Source of the DNA: Pseudomonas laurylsulfatiphila
GTDB taxonomy: Bacteria > Pseudomonadota > Gammaproteobacteria > Pseudomonadales > Pseudomonadaceae
Length of the DNA: 40,088 nucleotides
Assembly (NCBI RefSeq): GCF_002934665.1
Contig: NZ_NIRS01000012.1
Coordinates: forward strand, 1 to 40,088
Direction: 5' to 3'
Below, in pieces: positions 1 to 8,283 of the stretch. The notes under the pieces were generated by a model. The model was given only the letters and a program-made list of their open reading frames with translations. It was not told the origin of the DNA and ran no database searches. A program made the position numbers and the translations under genes. Position 1 is the stretch's first letter. Every line of letters begins with the position of its first letter.

Positions 1-65
1 CAACATTTCCATGCTGATCACCCTGTGTTCTCCTGCTCGAAAAGTGAGCAGAAGCAGTTGAACAC

Positions 66-120
66 CTGGGTCAGTTTTCAGTCGGCAGAACAGCCATTAC
101 TGGGTCAGTTTTCGGTCAGC
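66..120. repeat. Two 21-bp direct repeats, possible IS21-like end remnant
   Basis: Two copies of a near-identical 21-bp sequence, CTGGGTCAGTTTTCRGTCRGC, lie at 66-86 and 100-120, a 34-bp period. GGGTCA-type repeats of this sort are, from memory, common just inside the ends of IS21-family elements in pseudomonads. No istA/istB reading frame is visible, so this would be only the outer end of an element extending left of the window, or a relic. The assignment is inference; the repeats are seen directly. Confidence 0.4.
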
Positions 121-405
121 GGCAACACCTACGCCGCAGCAATCCGTGATTATCCCATTTAAGTAACCAAGCGAAGGGGGGTAATCAAAGCAGCCATCTA
201 AGCTATTGATCTCTCGGTATCATTTTTTCCTGCCATCTCTATCATTTTTAAGTAACGGTCACAGCGGGTTGACCATTTCAAAATAATACCTGATTTAACA
301 TAATATACATTATGCGTACTCATAGGTATTCCACACAGGCCGTCTCCAAGGTACATTTCAAACCCCAGCCACATCCCTCGACCACACCCCCCAGGATTCT
401 CCCTC

Positions 406-1011
406 ATGCATGAAGCAGCCCATCAGATCATCGATCTCTACGAACGTCACGCTCAAACATGGGATCGTGTTCGCTCGCGGCGTCTGGTCGAACAATCCTG
501 GCTGGATCGTTTTCGCCAGGCCATGCCGGTTGCGGCTGGTCATGTCCTCGACATCGGCTGTGGCTGTGCCGAACCCATGGCTGGTTACTTGATCGGCGCG
601 GGACACACTGTGACTGGCATTGATTCGTCCATGGCGATGATCGCCTTGTGTCGGCAACGTTTTGCGCAGCACGATTGGCATGTGGCCGACATGCGCCAAT
701 TGGCGCTTGAACAGCGTTACGCTGGCATTCTGGCATGGGACAGTTTCTTTCACCTGACGCCTGAGGATCAGCGTCGAATGTTCCCGATTTTCCAGGCCCA
801 TGCCCAACCTGGTGCCGCTCTGATGTTTACCAGCGGAACGGCCCATGGCATTGCGTTGGGCAGCTTCGAGGGTGAAACGCTTTATCATGCCAGCCTGGAC
901 CACGATGAATATGTTGCGTTGCTCGATGCCCATGGTTTTAGCGTCGTAGAGCAAACAACGGAAGATCCGGCTTGTGGTGGGCATACGATCTGGTTGGCTG
1001 TTTGCAGTTAG
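406..1011 (+). CDS. Class I SAM-dependent methyltransferase
   Basis: 201 residues. Motif I of the Rossmann-fold methyltransferases is clear near residues 47-56 (VLDIGCGCAEP), followed by the acidic strand-2 end GIDSS and a VADMRQL segment, the usual SAM-binding layout. The length is that of a free-standing Methyltransf_11/25-type enzyme without an extra substrate domain. Many annotated relatives are called trans-aconitate methyltransferase-like or simply class I methyltransferase; nothing in the sequence fixes the substrate. The ATG at 406 has an AGGA 9 bases upstream. The gene stands alone between a possible insertion-sequence remnant and a gene-free stretch. Family assignment is firm; the function is unknown. 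Confidence 0.85.
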   Translation: MHEAAHQIIDLYERHAQTWDRVRSRRLVEQSWLDRFRQAMPVAAGHVLDIGCGCAEPMAGYLIGAGHTVTGIDSSMAMIALCRQRFAQHDWHVADMRQLALEQRYAGILAWDSFFHLTPEDQRRMFPIFQAHAQPGAALMFTSGTAHGIALGSFEGETLYHASLDHDEYVALLDAHGFSVVEQTTEDPACGGHTIWLAVCS

Positions 1012-1425
1012 AAACGTCCCTTTGCCCTGCTCGTTTATATAAGTAATTCCTATAACTAAACTAAACAACCATTTAGTTGAGTTATATACTTTACCAGCGC
1101 AGAAACGAGCACCCTACTGCTAGCTGAGTGGTGTTCTTCAAGCGCTACCCCCCTTAAAAGGTGGTGTTTCCATCGCTGTGATGGCCAACAATTGGGAACT
1201 GTCCGGCTTGGTGCTTACATCAAGTCGAAACAAAAGCGTCGATATATCAAGTTCGGTACCAGCCTGTTGATTGTCAGCGACTTACAGTTTTCGTAGGTGC
1301 AGGTTCCATTTTGGCGGTGCGGGCGGTCACCCTCCTCGGCTAAATGGTCTGCCCCTACTTTTTATTTGCCAGACAGGGCTGGCTGGCCGCTTGGTCGTTC
1401 AGGCCTGATACTGCACTGCAATAAG
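1012..1425. other. Gene-free stretch
   Basis: No convincing coding frame was found. All frames are broken by stops, and short open pieces around 1135-1290 do not resemble a protein I recognise. A weak AT-rich inverted repeat (CTAAAC/GTTTAG-like) occurs near 1057-1080. The stretch may hold decayed sequence between the methyltransferase and the next terminator. Confidence 0.5.
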
Positions 1426-1464
1426 AAAAAAACGCCGCCATCGTGAGATAAGCGGCGTTTTTTT
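1426..1464 (-). terminator. Rho-independent terminator after the MBL-fold gene
   Basis: Perfect arms AAAAAAACGCCGC (1426-1438) and GCGGCGTTTTTTT (1452-1464) enclose a 13-base loop. A-tract and T-tract flank the GC stem, so it can work in both directions. It lies directly after the stop of the minus-strand MBL-fold gene. Confidence 0.9.
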
Positions 1465-1475
1465 TGCAGCCTCGC

Positions 1476-2339
1476 TCAGGCCTCGAATCGGCTGAACGAA
1501 GCGTGCTGGTCGAAGGGCGTGTAACGTGCCTGCCGATCGCGCGTGACCTTGATCATGGCGATCTCAGGATCCCGGGAAAAAAACAACCGACCGCCGCTGG
1601 CCACCAGGTGGTCGAGCAGGCGCTCCTTCTCGCCGACCACGCACTCTGGATTGCGGTCGTAGGCGCTGGTGATATCCAGGTCAAGCCAATGGATGCCCGG
1701 GATCAGGTCGCCGGCATACACCACCGGACCGCCCGGCATAGCGATTTCAGGCACCAGATGTCCCGGTGTATAGCCATCACAGACATGCAACTGCCAGCCA
1801 TCGCCGAGCTGGTCACAGCGGCCGCCATTGACCAGCACCAGGCGGCCACTGTCCTCGAGGCGGTGAATGATCGGCGAGACGAACTGGCCTCTGTCACGCG
1901 GATGCGGGTGCCGGGCACGCTGCCAATGGCGTTCACCCACGATGTAGTGCGCATTTGGAAACAGCAGGCGCGGCATCTCCCCTTCCCTGACCAGGCCAGC
2001 CAGTTCAGTTGATAGCTGCGCATGCAGATGAGGCAGTACGACCGCATCGATATCACCTTCGCCAAGCCCGAGTTTGGCCAGGGTGTCCAGCAACCCCGGA
2101 GCACGCGGCTGACAACGGCAGGTTCGTGGTGGTGGAGCCAGAAGCGCCTCGGCTCCGGCGACTATCAGGATATTTTTGCCGGCCTGCTGCACCAGCAGGC
2201 CGCGCGTGGCGAGGTCCACCAGGTTGTCCTGGTCCGGCTTGATCCAGTTTGCCCAGCGCAGACGCGGCGTATTGCCAAAGACAATGCCACCGTCAAGTTT
2301 GGTGTTTCTACCGATCAAGGTGGAAATGCTACGGTTCAC
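1476..2339 (-). CDS. Metallo-beta-lactamase-fold protein with degenerate metal site
   Basis: 287 residues, with the layout of the quorum-quenching-lactonase/MBL hydrolase family: an N-terminal block (DGGIVFGNTP, ATRGLLV), a central HxH region and a later TPGH and AGD. The metal-binding motif HxHxDH reads H104-L-H106-A-Q108-L109, so Asp and the third His are missing. The usual D of the strand before it (DTG) reads VAGAE, and the late HD reads RD. TPGHL and AGD are kept. The fold is supported, but classical dinuclear zinc hydrolysis is doubtful. The start is GTG at 2339, chosen because AGAGGT precedes it at good spacing. It is divergent from the CoA-transferase gene. Substrate and role are unknown. 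Confidence 0.8.
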   Translation of the reverse strand: MNRSISTLIGRNTKLDGGIVFGNTPRLRWANWIKPDQDNLVDLATRGLLVQQAGKNILIVAGAEALLAPPPRTCRCQPRAPGLLDTLAKLGLGEGDIDAVVLPHLHAQLSTELAGLVREGEMPRLLFPNAHYIVGERHWQRARHPHPRDRGQFVSPIIHRLEDSGRLVLVNGGRCDQLGDGWQLHVCDGYTPGHLVPEIAMPGGPVVYAGDLIPGIHWLDLDITSAYDRNPECVVGEKERLLDHLVASGGRLFFSRDPEIAMIKVTRDRQARYTPFDQHASFSRFEA

Positions 2340-2410
2340 AATGCTTACCTCTTCAGACTGGCCATGGGCGTGTTATCGCTTGCAGCTTGAACCAGTGCCG
2401 TGAACTGCCA

Positions 2411-2435
2411 CCCACCCCCAATGAGTGGGGTTGGG
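2411..2435 (+). promoter_or_regulatory. GC-rich leader hairpin before the CoA-transferase
   Basis: The segment CCCACCCCC-AATGA-GTGGGGTTGGG can fold into a stem with one mismatch and is followed by CGTTTTG. It resembles a weak terminator but has no plus-strand gene before it, so it would lie in the leader of the CoA-transferase mRNA if transcription starts upstream. A regulatory role is only inferred. Confidence 0.3.
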
Positions 2436-2489
2436 CGTTTTGTCCGAACGCTATCATCGGCCCGTACTGAACTTTCAATGGAGAGCGCT

Positions 2490-3593
2490 ATGCAGACGAA
2501 ACAAGGGCCGCTGTCGGGCCTTAAGGTTCTTGAAATTGCGGGGCTCGGGCCCGGACCCTTTTGTGGAATGCTGCTTGCCGATCTTGGCGCTGATGTGGTG
2601 CTGGTGGAGCGTGGCGCACAGACTGCTGACGAAATCGACATGGGCGCAGGTGCTATCTATAAGCGCGGCAAACGCTCCGTCGGGGTTGATCTCAAAAGCC
2701 CGGAAGGCATCCAGACCGTACTGAGCCTGGTAGAAAGCTGTGACGCCCTGATCGAAGGCATGCGTCCCGGCGTAATGGAACGCCTGGGCCTCGGACCGGA
2801 TGTTTGCCTGGCGCGCAATCCGCGTCTGGTCTACGGCCGCATGACCGGTTGGGGTCAGGATGGTCCGCTGGCCCAGGCCGCCGGGCATGACATGAACTAC
2901 ATCGCGCTGGCCGGTGCGCTGTGGTATGCCGGCCAGCCCGGGCAGGCACCGATTGCACCGCCAAGTCTGGTGGGTGACGTTGGCGGTGGTGCGCTCTACC
3001 TGGCCATCGGTTTGCTCGCCGGCGTCATGAACGCTCGCACTACCGGCAAGGGCCAGGTCATCGATGCCGCGATCGTCGATGGCTGCGCCCACATGCAGAA
3101 TTTGCTGCTGAGCGCCAAGGCCGGTGGTCAATTGCCCAACGAGCGCGGGCAAAGCGGGCTCGATGGCCCGCACTGGTACAACACTTACCTTTGCGCCGAC
3201 GGTAAGTATGTGTCCGTGGGGTCCTTGGAGCCGCGTTTCTATGCATTGCTGCGGGAGAAGCTTGGCCTGGGCGACGACCCGGAAACCGCCAACGGCTACA
3301 ACCCGAAAACCTGGCCGCAGCTGCGGGAGAAATTCGCTTCGATTTTCGCCCGGCGTACCCGCGAGCAATGGTGTGAAATCCTCGAGGGGACTGACGCCTG
3401 CTTCGCCCCGGTACTGAACCTGGATGAGGCGGCGGACCACCCTCACCTTCAGGCTCGCAAGGTATTCGACCGCGAAAATGGCATGCTCCAGGCCAACCCG
3501 GCACCTCGCTTCAGTGGTACGCCGGCTGGCAGGCCGGGCCCGCTGCCTGTACGTGGCGAGCACACTGAACAGGTGCTGCGCGACTGGCTCTGA
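2490..3593 (+). CDS. CaiB/BaiF family CoA-transferase (Amacr-like)
   Basis: 367 residues from the chosen start. It shows the family III CoA-transferase pattern: LSGLKVLEIAGLGPGPFCGMLLADLGADV at the N-terminus, KRSVGVDLKSPEG, the GRMTGWGQDGPLAQAAGHDMNY block with the catalytic Asp (HDMNY), and a C-terminal ACFAPVLNLDEA. GHDMNYIALAG is typical of the alpha-methylacyl-CoA racemase branch, which epimerises 2-methylacyl-CoA esters in branched-chain lipid or isoprenoid/sterol side-chain breakdown. The ATG at 2490 has GGAG at proper spacing, whereas the open frame begins upstream at 2400 without one. The context of thiolase, dehydrogenase and acyl-CoA ligase nearby fits a CoA-dependent route. Racemase versus true transferase cannot be settled from sequence. 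Confidence 0.88.
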   Translation: MQTKQGPLSGLKVLEIAGLGPGPFCGMLLADLGADVVLVERGAQTADEIDMGAGAIYKRGKRSVGVDLKSPEGIQTVLSLVESCDALIEGMRPGVMERLGLGPDVCLARNPRLVYGRMTGWGQDGPLAQAAGHDMNYIALAGALWYAGQPGQAPIAPPSLVGDVGGGALYLAIGLLAGVMNARTTGKGQVIDAAIVDGCAHMQNLLLSAKAGGQLPNERGQSGLDGPHWYNTYLCADGKYVSVGSLEPRFYALLREKLGLGDDPETANGYNPKTWPQLREKFASIFARRTREQWCEILEGTDACFAPVLNLDEAADHPHLQARKVFDRENGMLQANPAPRFSGTPAGRPGPLPVRGEHTEQVLRDWL

Positions 3594-3604
3594 GGCAACG
3601 CCAC

Positions 3605-3644
3605 AACGACAATGCCCGTATCGCAGGATACGGGCATTGTCGTT
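3605..3644. terminator. Perfect 18-bp palindromic terminator between convergent genes
   Basis: AACGACAATGCCCGTATC (3605-3622) and its exact reverse complement (3627-3644) enclose the loop GCAG. It sits between the convergent CoA-transferase and AraC genes and can serve both. The T-run is short. Confidence 0.85.
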
Positions 3645-3662
3645 TAGGGGCTGTTCGTTGTT

Positions 3663-4670
3663 TTAGCGAATATGCTGACGAAACTCGCGCGGACTGAGCC
3701 CGGTCCAGCGACGGAAAGCCCGGGTAAACGAACTGGCCTCGGTGTAGCCCAGCCCCAGCGCGATGTCGTTGATGCTGCGGGTTGAGTTCTCCATGTATTC
3801 CAACGCTTTGGCAATGCGGATTTCCTCGACCAGCGTGTTGAACTCCAGGTCCTGTTCTTGCAGGCGGCGTTGCAATGTCCTCGCACTGAAACCCAGTTGC
3901 TTGGCGATCGCGTCGAGGCCGACGTGGCCTGCTCGCAGATTGCCGGCAATGGTCTGACTGATGCGTGACGTCAGTTCGGTATCCGCCATGCGCTTCTTGC
4001 GCTGTTCTTCCAGAAACGGCTGTAACGCCTGGAAGAGGCGCTCATCGGCCGTGACCAAAGGCTCTTCGAGCATTGCGCCTGGCCAGATCATCACATTGAT
4101 GGATTGGCCGAACCGCAATGGACATTGGAACGCCTGCTGGTGGAGGCTGATGTCGGCGGGCTGTGGATGGGCGAAATCGACCCGCAGCGGGGCGAACTTG
4201 TTATTCGTGACTTTGCACAGTGTGGCGTACAGCCCGGCCATCGCAAACTCGGCATCCTGTCGGCGCCGCGTAATACTCGGGTCGGTCAGCTGGTAGTGGA
4301 CTTCCACACGTCCACCGCGCAAGTACCAGGTCAGCTCATTGGCGTGGGCATGTACCACCAGGTAGCGGCTGATGAAGTTGAGCATGGCGCGGACATCCCT
4401 GGCACTGCGTGCAGCGTGTCCGAAGGCGCCCAGATAGCTTCCCGAAGTCGGCGGACTCAGCTGCCCCAGGCCCATGCGCAACCCCAGGCAGGGGTCGACA
4501 TGTTCGGCAGTCGTCTCCAGAAGCTGAACGTAACTGCTCAGTGGTACCTCGCTGTCTGCGCGATCGACGACATCCTGACTCAAGCCAACGGACTCCAGGT
4601 AGGGCCTGAAGATCTCGCTATGCCGTTGCAGCAGCGTCTCGCTAAACACCGTGTAGTTGCCATGAGACAT
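3663..4670 (-). CDS. AraC family transcriptional regulator (Arabinose_bd type)
   Basis: 335 residues. The N-terminal two-thirds matches the ligand-sensing domain of the OruR/ArgR-like AraC branch (LGLRMGLGQLSPPTSGSYLGAFGHAARSARD). The C-terminal 100 residues hold the two helix-turn-helix units, with AIAKQLGFSARTLQRRLQEQ and the signature DIALGLGYTEASSFTRAFRRWTG. Start at 4670 (MSHGNY) rather than 4703, since GAGG sits 7 bases upstream. The gene is divergent from the flavin oxidase at 5039, a common arrangement for regulator and target. It is probably a catabolic activator for one of the flanking blocks; the ligand is unknown. Confidence 0.9.
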   Translation of the reverse strand: MSHGNYTVFSETLLQRHSEIFRPYLESVGLSQDVVDRADSEVPLSSYVQLLETTAEHVDPCLGLRMGLGQLSPPTSGSYLGAFGHAARSARDVRAMLNFISRYLVVHAHANELTWYLRGGRVEVHYQLTDPSITRRRQDAEFAMAGLYATLCKVTNNKFAPLRVDFAHPQPADISLHQQAFQCPLRFGQSINVMIWPGAMLEEPLVTADERLFQALQPFLEEQRKKRMADTELTSRISQTIAGNLRAGHVGLDAIAKQLGFSARTLQRRLQEQDLEFNTLVEEIRIAKALEYMENSTRSINDIALGLGYTEASSFTRAFRRWTGLSPREFRQHIR

Positions 4671-4784
4671 GATGGGCCTCTTGCTCGGATCGCCTTGAAA
4701 CACGAGCCATTACACTCCAAACATCGCCACCTCTCTACCCCTAATAAAAGGGGGGCGTCCCTCGCCCCTCGGGGTGTCATCGTT

Positions 4785-4886
4785 CTGTAGGAGCGAGCTT
4801 GCTCGCGATGGTCGCTGACGTTAACGCACGCTTGCTGGATAACCGCGGTGTTCCGGGGTTCATCGCGAGCAGGCTCGCTCCTACAG
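4785..4886. repeat. REPIN (inverted pair of REP sequences)
   Basis: CTGTAGGAGCGAGCTTGCTC at 4785 is matched by an inverted copy ending CTCGCTCCTACAG at 4886, separated by about 50 bases. This is the GTAGGAGCGAGC-type REP of the P. fluorescens group. It lies in the 368-bp divergent gap between the AraC and flavin oxidase genes. A small CCCCTAATAAAAGGGG hairpin lies just to its left near 4738-4753. Confidence 0.9.
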
Positions 4887-5038
4887 GGGACTAGCGAAGA
4901 CGCAAATATCCCGGTGCGTTGTGGCTGGCGTCAGATGTCAGATTGACTGGCGCCGTTAGGCGATTCTTGGCGGGGCCTCTCTGTCACCGTTGTGCGCTAA
5001 ACGCCCGAGGGCGATGGCAACAATAAAGAGGTTGGGCT

Positions 5039-6511
5039 ATGACGGAGCGTGAAGTGAACACCCAGTGTGGCGTCAGTCGGCGCAGGTTTTTGCGCGATGC
5101 CGGGGTCGTCAGTGCAGCTGGCGCGGCGGTGGCTGTGGGGGCGGCGCACATCGATGGCGTGCAGGCACAAGAAAACAACCAGGGTTGCAAGAGCGCTGGC
5201 TGCGATTACGACGTGGTGGTCATTGGCGGTGGTTTCGCCGGGGTGACCGCTGCCCGCGACAGCAGCAAGCACGGCTACAAGACGTTGCTGCTGGAGGCGC
5301 GCAATCGCCTCGGTGGCCGTACGTTCAGCAGCGAATTCGCCGGCCACAAGATCGAGCTGGGCGGCACCTGGATCCACTGGACCCAACCTTTTGTCTGGGG
5401 TGAGGTCGAGCGTTACGGCCTCCAACTCAAGGAAACCCCCGAGCACCACGTACCGGGCAAGGACACCTTGTCGGTGATCCACGAGGGCAAACGCATCGAA
5501 CTCGCGGGCAAGGACTTGATGAGCGCCGTCGAAGGGATCTATGCCTACTTCGCCGAGGCTCGCAAGCTGTGGGAGCGCCCCTACGACGCCAAGTACACCT
5601 GGAATCAGCTCAGCGCCGTGGACGCGATGAGCGCGACCGACCGTTATGCGCAGCTCTCGCTCACGCCGCTGCAACGCACCGTGGTGGACGCCTACATCGC
5701 CGGCATTTCGCACACCACGAGCGACAAAGCGTCCTATGCCGACGTGCTGCGTTGGTGGTCTCTGCCGGGCTGGGAGCTGTCGCAGTTCAGCGATTCCCTT
5801 GGCCGCTACACCTTCAAGAACGGCACCATCAGTCTGATCAACGCAATGATCGCGGACGGTAAACCCGAAGTGCGCCTGTCGACTCCAGTGGCCAAAGTTG
5901 AAGACAAGGGCGATCGGGTGCTGATTACCACCCAACAGGGCGACACCATCGTGGCCGGCGCCGTGATCGTCGCGGTGCCGATGAACGTGCTGCCGCGCAT
6001 CGCGTTCTCCCCTGCCCTGGACCCTGCTCTGGTGGCGGCCGCCAAGGAGACCCATACCGGCAGCGGGATGAAGGTGTTCGTGCGGACCAAGGGTAAGCTG
6101 CCTGTAGAAGGCAAATACACGGGCATCGCCGACTCGCAGCAGCCGCTCAGCCTGGTGACCACCTATGCCAAGGCCGATGACCACACCCTTTTCGCCTGCT
6201 TCGGCAGCGACCCGGACAAGCTCGACGTCCAGGACCGCGACGCCGTGCAGCAGGTCTTCGAAAGCTTCTTCCCGGGCATCGAAGTCACGGAATGCTACAG
6301 CTACGAGTGGACGCTCGACCCTTATTCGCGCGGCACCTACTGCAGCTACAGACCCAACTGGCTGGGCAAATACTACGACCATTTCCAGCAGGATCGCGGT
6401 CGGGTCATCTTCGGTCAGGGCGACCATGGCGAAGGCTGGCGCGGCTTCATCGACGGCGCGATCAGCGCCGGTGGCAAGGCCGCCAAGCGCACGCAGACGT
6501 TGCTGGGCTGA
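5039..6511 (+). CDS. Tat-exported flavin monoamine oxidase family enzyme
   Basis: 490 residues. A twin-arginine signal is seen at residues 13-22 (SRRRFLRDAG), followed by an Ala-rich stretch ending near VQAQ, so the folded, FAD-loaded protein should go to the periplasm. The FAD-binding dinucleotide motif VVVIGGGFAGVTAARD is at 59-74, then LLLEARNRLGGRTFS and GGTWIHWTQP, and the C-terminal flavin-contact block FGQGDHGEGWRGFIDGA, all typical of the amino-oxidase superfamily. Homologues oxidise amines, but several act on other substrates, so an amine substrate is not proven. AGAGG precedes the ATG. It leads a plus-strand block with a sulfatase and a c-type cytochrome, which could be an electron partner. 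Confidence 0.87.
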   Translation: MTEREVNTQCGVSRRRFLRDAGVVSAAGAAVAVGAAHIDGVQAQENNQGCKSAGCDYDVVVIGGGFAGVTAARDSSKHGYKTLLLEARNRLGGRTFSSEFAGHKIELGGTWIHWTQPFVWGEVERYGLQLKETPEHHVPGKDTLSVIHEGKRIELAGKDLMSAVEGIYAYFAEARKLWERPYDAKYTWNQLSAVDAMSATDRYAQLSLTPLQRTVVDAYIAGISHTTSDKASYADVLRWWSLPGWELSQFSDSLGRYTFKNGTISLINAMIADGKPEVRLSTPVAKVEDKGDRVLITTQQGDTIVAGAVIVAVPMNVLPRIAFSPALDPALVAAAKETHTGSGMKVFVRTKGKLPVEGKYTGIADSQQPLSLVTTYAKADDHTLFACFGSDPDKLDVQDRDAVQQVFESFFPGIEVTECYSYEWTLDPYSRGTYCSYRPNWLGKYYDHFQQDRGRVIFGQGDHGEGWRGFIDGAISAGGKAAKRTQTLLG

Positions 6512-6619
6512 CGCATCACATCCTGAGTGCCGAGCGTTGGACGAATCGTCTTGCAGGCAAGGCAAGGCGATTCGGGTGACGCATCGGCAGCGAGAAAATC
6601 CGATCCCGAAGGAATGTCG

Positions 6620-8071
6620 ATGAACTCCATAGCGTCCATTGCTGCGCTCACGGCAGCGCTACTGAACGTCCCTGCGCCGGCCTTCGCACAGCCGGCCAGT
6701 CCCAACATCGTCGTCATACTGATGGACAACCTGGGCTACGGCGAACTCGGCGCATACGGCGGCGGCATCCTGCGTGGTGCGCCAACACCGCGTATCGATG
6801 AGTTGGCCGCCGAAGGCGTGCGCTTCACCAATTTCAACGTCGAACCGCAGTGCACGCCTTCGCGCTCGGCGCTGATGACCGGGCGCTTTCCCATTCGCTC
6901 CGGTACCTACAAAGTGGTCGGCGGCGGTGCGCCGGATGGTTTGACGCAATGGGAAGTCACCCTTGCCGAGTTACTGTCTGATCGCGGCTACGCCACCGGA
7001 ATCTGGGGCAAATGGCACCTGGGCAGCAACGAGGACCGTTTTCCCACTCACCAGGGTTTTGATGAGTGGTACGGGATACCGCGCACCTATGACGAAGCGA
7101 TGTGGTCGGCCGCCGATGACACCGACAACGAACAGCCGGCCATTGGGCGCAATCAGGGCTGGGACGAGTCACTGGCACCTGCGCAATACATCTATGAAGC
7201 ACGCAAGGGCGAGCCGGCCCGCAAGGTGGCCAGGCTGGACCTGGTGACCCGGCGCACGCTCGACGCGCAAGTCGCCACCCGCGCGGTGGACTTCATCCAG
7301 CGTAATGCCAAGGCGGGGAAACCCTTCTTTGCCTATGTACCGTTCTCCCTGGTGCACATGCCCACCCTTCCCAACCCGGAATTCGCCGGCAAGACCGGGA
7401 ATGGTTCGTGGGCCGATGCGCTGGCCGAGATGGATCATCGCAGCGGGCAGATTCTCGATGCGATCAAGGCGGCGGGCATTGAAGACAATACCCTGGTGGT
7501 TTTCGCCAGCGACAACGGCGGTGAGGCGACCTACCCCTGGCAAGGCGCCAACGGCCCTTGGCGCGGCAGCTACTTCACCGCCATGGAAGCAAGCCTGCGC
7601 GCGCCGTTCATCCTGCGCTGGCCGGGGAAAATCAGCGGTGGCCGCGTCACCAATGACGTCGTGCACATTGTCGACCTGTACACCACCCTCGCCCATGTGG
7701 GGGGCGCACAAGTGCCGCAGGATCGGCCGATTGACGGGGTGGATCAGTTGGACTTCTTCACCGGCAAACAGGAAAAATCCAGCCGCGAAGGTTTCCCGGC
7801 CTATGTGGCCGACCGGTTGACGGCTGTCAAATGGCGCAACTGGAAATTGCACTTCATCTGGCAGGAGAACATGTACGACCCACCGCAGGTGTTGCCCGTG
7901 GCGAAAGGCATCAACCTGCTGACCGACCTGCGCGAGGAGCATGATGTCCTTGCGCAGAACACCTGGATCGTGAGGCCAATGATGAAAATCGTCGGGGATT
8001 TGAAGGCGAGCCTCAAACAGTATCCACCGATTGAAGCCGGGACACCGGATCCGTACAGCCCACCGAAATAA
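6620..8071 (+). CDS. Periplasmic type I sulfatase (arylsulfatase family)
   Basis: 483 residues from the second of two close ATGs, chosen because AAGGA lies 6 bases upstream. A signal peptide ends near AFAQ (residue 24). The metal site ILMDNLGYGE is at 33-42. The sulfatase signature C78-T-P-S-R82 carries the cysteine that must be converted to formylglycine. GIWGKWHLG and the second metal block FASDNGGEATYPW are present, as is the late ILRWPGKISGG. It hydrolyses sulfate esters and should be active if matured; no formylglycine-generating enzyme is in the window. Together with the alkylsulfatase-like MBL protein it points to a sulfated substrate. Aryl versus alkyl or steroid sulfate cannot be told. 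Confidence 0.92.
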   Translation: MNSIASIAALTAALLNVPAPAFAQPASPNIVVILMDNLGYGELGAYGGGILRGAPTPRIDELAAEGVRFTNFNVEPQCTPSRSALMTGRFPIRSGTYKVVGGGAPDGLTQWEVTLAELLSDRGYATGIWGKWHLGSNEDRFPTHQGFDEWYGIPRTYDEAMWSAADDTDNEQPAIGRNQGWDESLAPAQYIYEARKGEPARKVARLDLVTRRTLDAQVATRAVDFIQRNAKAGKPFFAYVPFSLVHMPTLPNPEFAGKTGNGSWADALAEMDHRSGQILDAIKAAGIEDNTLVVFASDNGGEATYPWQGANGPWRGSYFTAMEASLRAPFILRWPGKISGGRVTNDVVHIVDLYTTLAHVGGAQVPQDRPIDGVDQLDFFTGKQEKSSREGFPAYVADRLTAVKWRNWKLHFIWQENMYDPPQVLPVAKGINLLTDLREEHDVLAQNTWIVRPMMKIVGDLKASLKQYPPIEAGTPDPYSPPK

Positions 8072-8073
8072 AC

Positions 8074-8155
8074 ATCAAAAGATCGCAGCCTTCGGCAGCT
8101 CCTACAGGTGTACGCGATCCTCTGTAGGAGCTGCCGAAGGCTGCGATCTTTTGAT
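8074..8155. repeat. REPIN, 34-bp perfect inverted arms
   Basis: Arms at 8074-8107 and 8122-8155, starting ATCAAAAGATCGCAGCC and ending with its complement, are perfectly complementary over 34 bp around a 14-base spacer. The core CTTCGGCAGCTCCTAC is a different REP family from the one at 4785. It lies between the sulfatase stop and the cytochrome gene and would form a strong hairpin in a joint transcript. Confidence 0.93.
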
Positions 8156-8283
8156 TTTGATGATTGGCGCCGAAAGCTAGAAACCCTGTCGCCATCCAGC
8201 GATTCATCCGCCCCCTTCAACTGCCACCTTATCCGCACTTACTCCACAACGGCGGTAAGACCCGGTTAGCAGTGGGATACACG

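Noticed and set aside
198..407. Short minus-strand frame upstream of the methyltransferase
   Set aside because: 69 codons, no ribosome site and no recognisable protein pattern.
1135..1290. Possible transposase or integrase remnant
   Set aside because: Short Lys/Arg-rich open pieces can be read in several frames, but none matches a motif I can name.
4997..6565. 522-codon minus-strand frame opposite the flavin oxidase
   Set aside because: A high-GC antisense frame; the plus strand has clear Tat, FAD and C-terminal motifs and a ribosome site.
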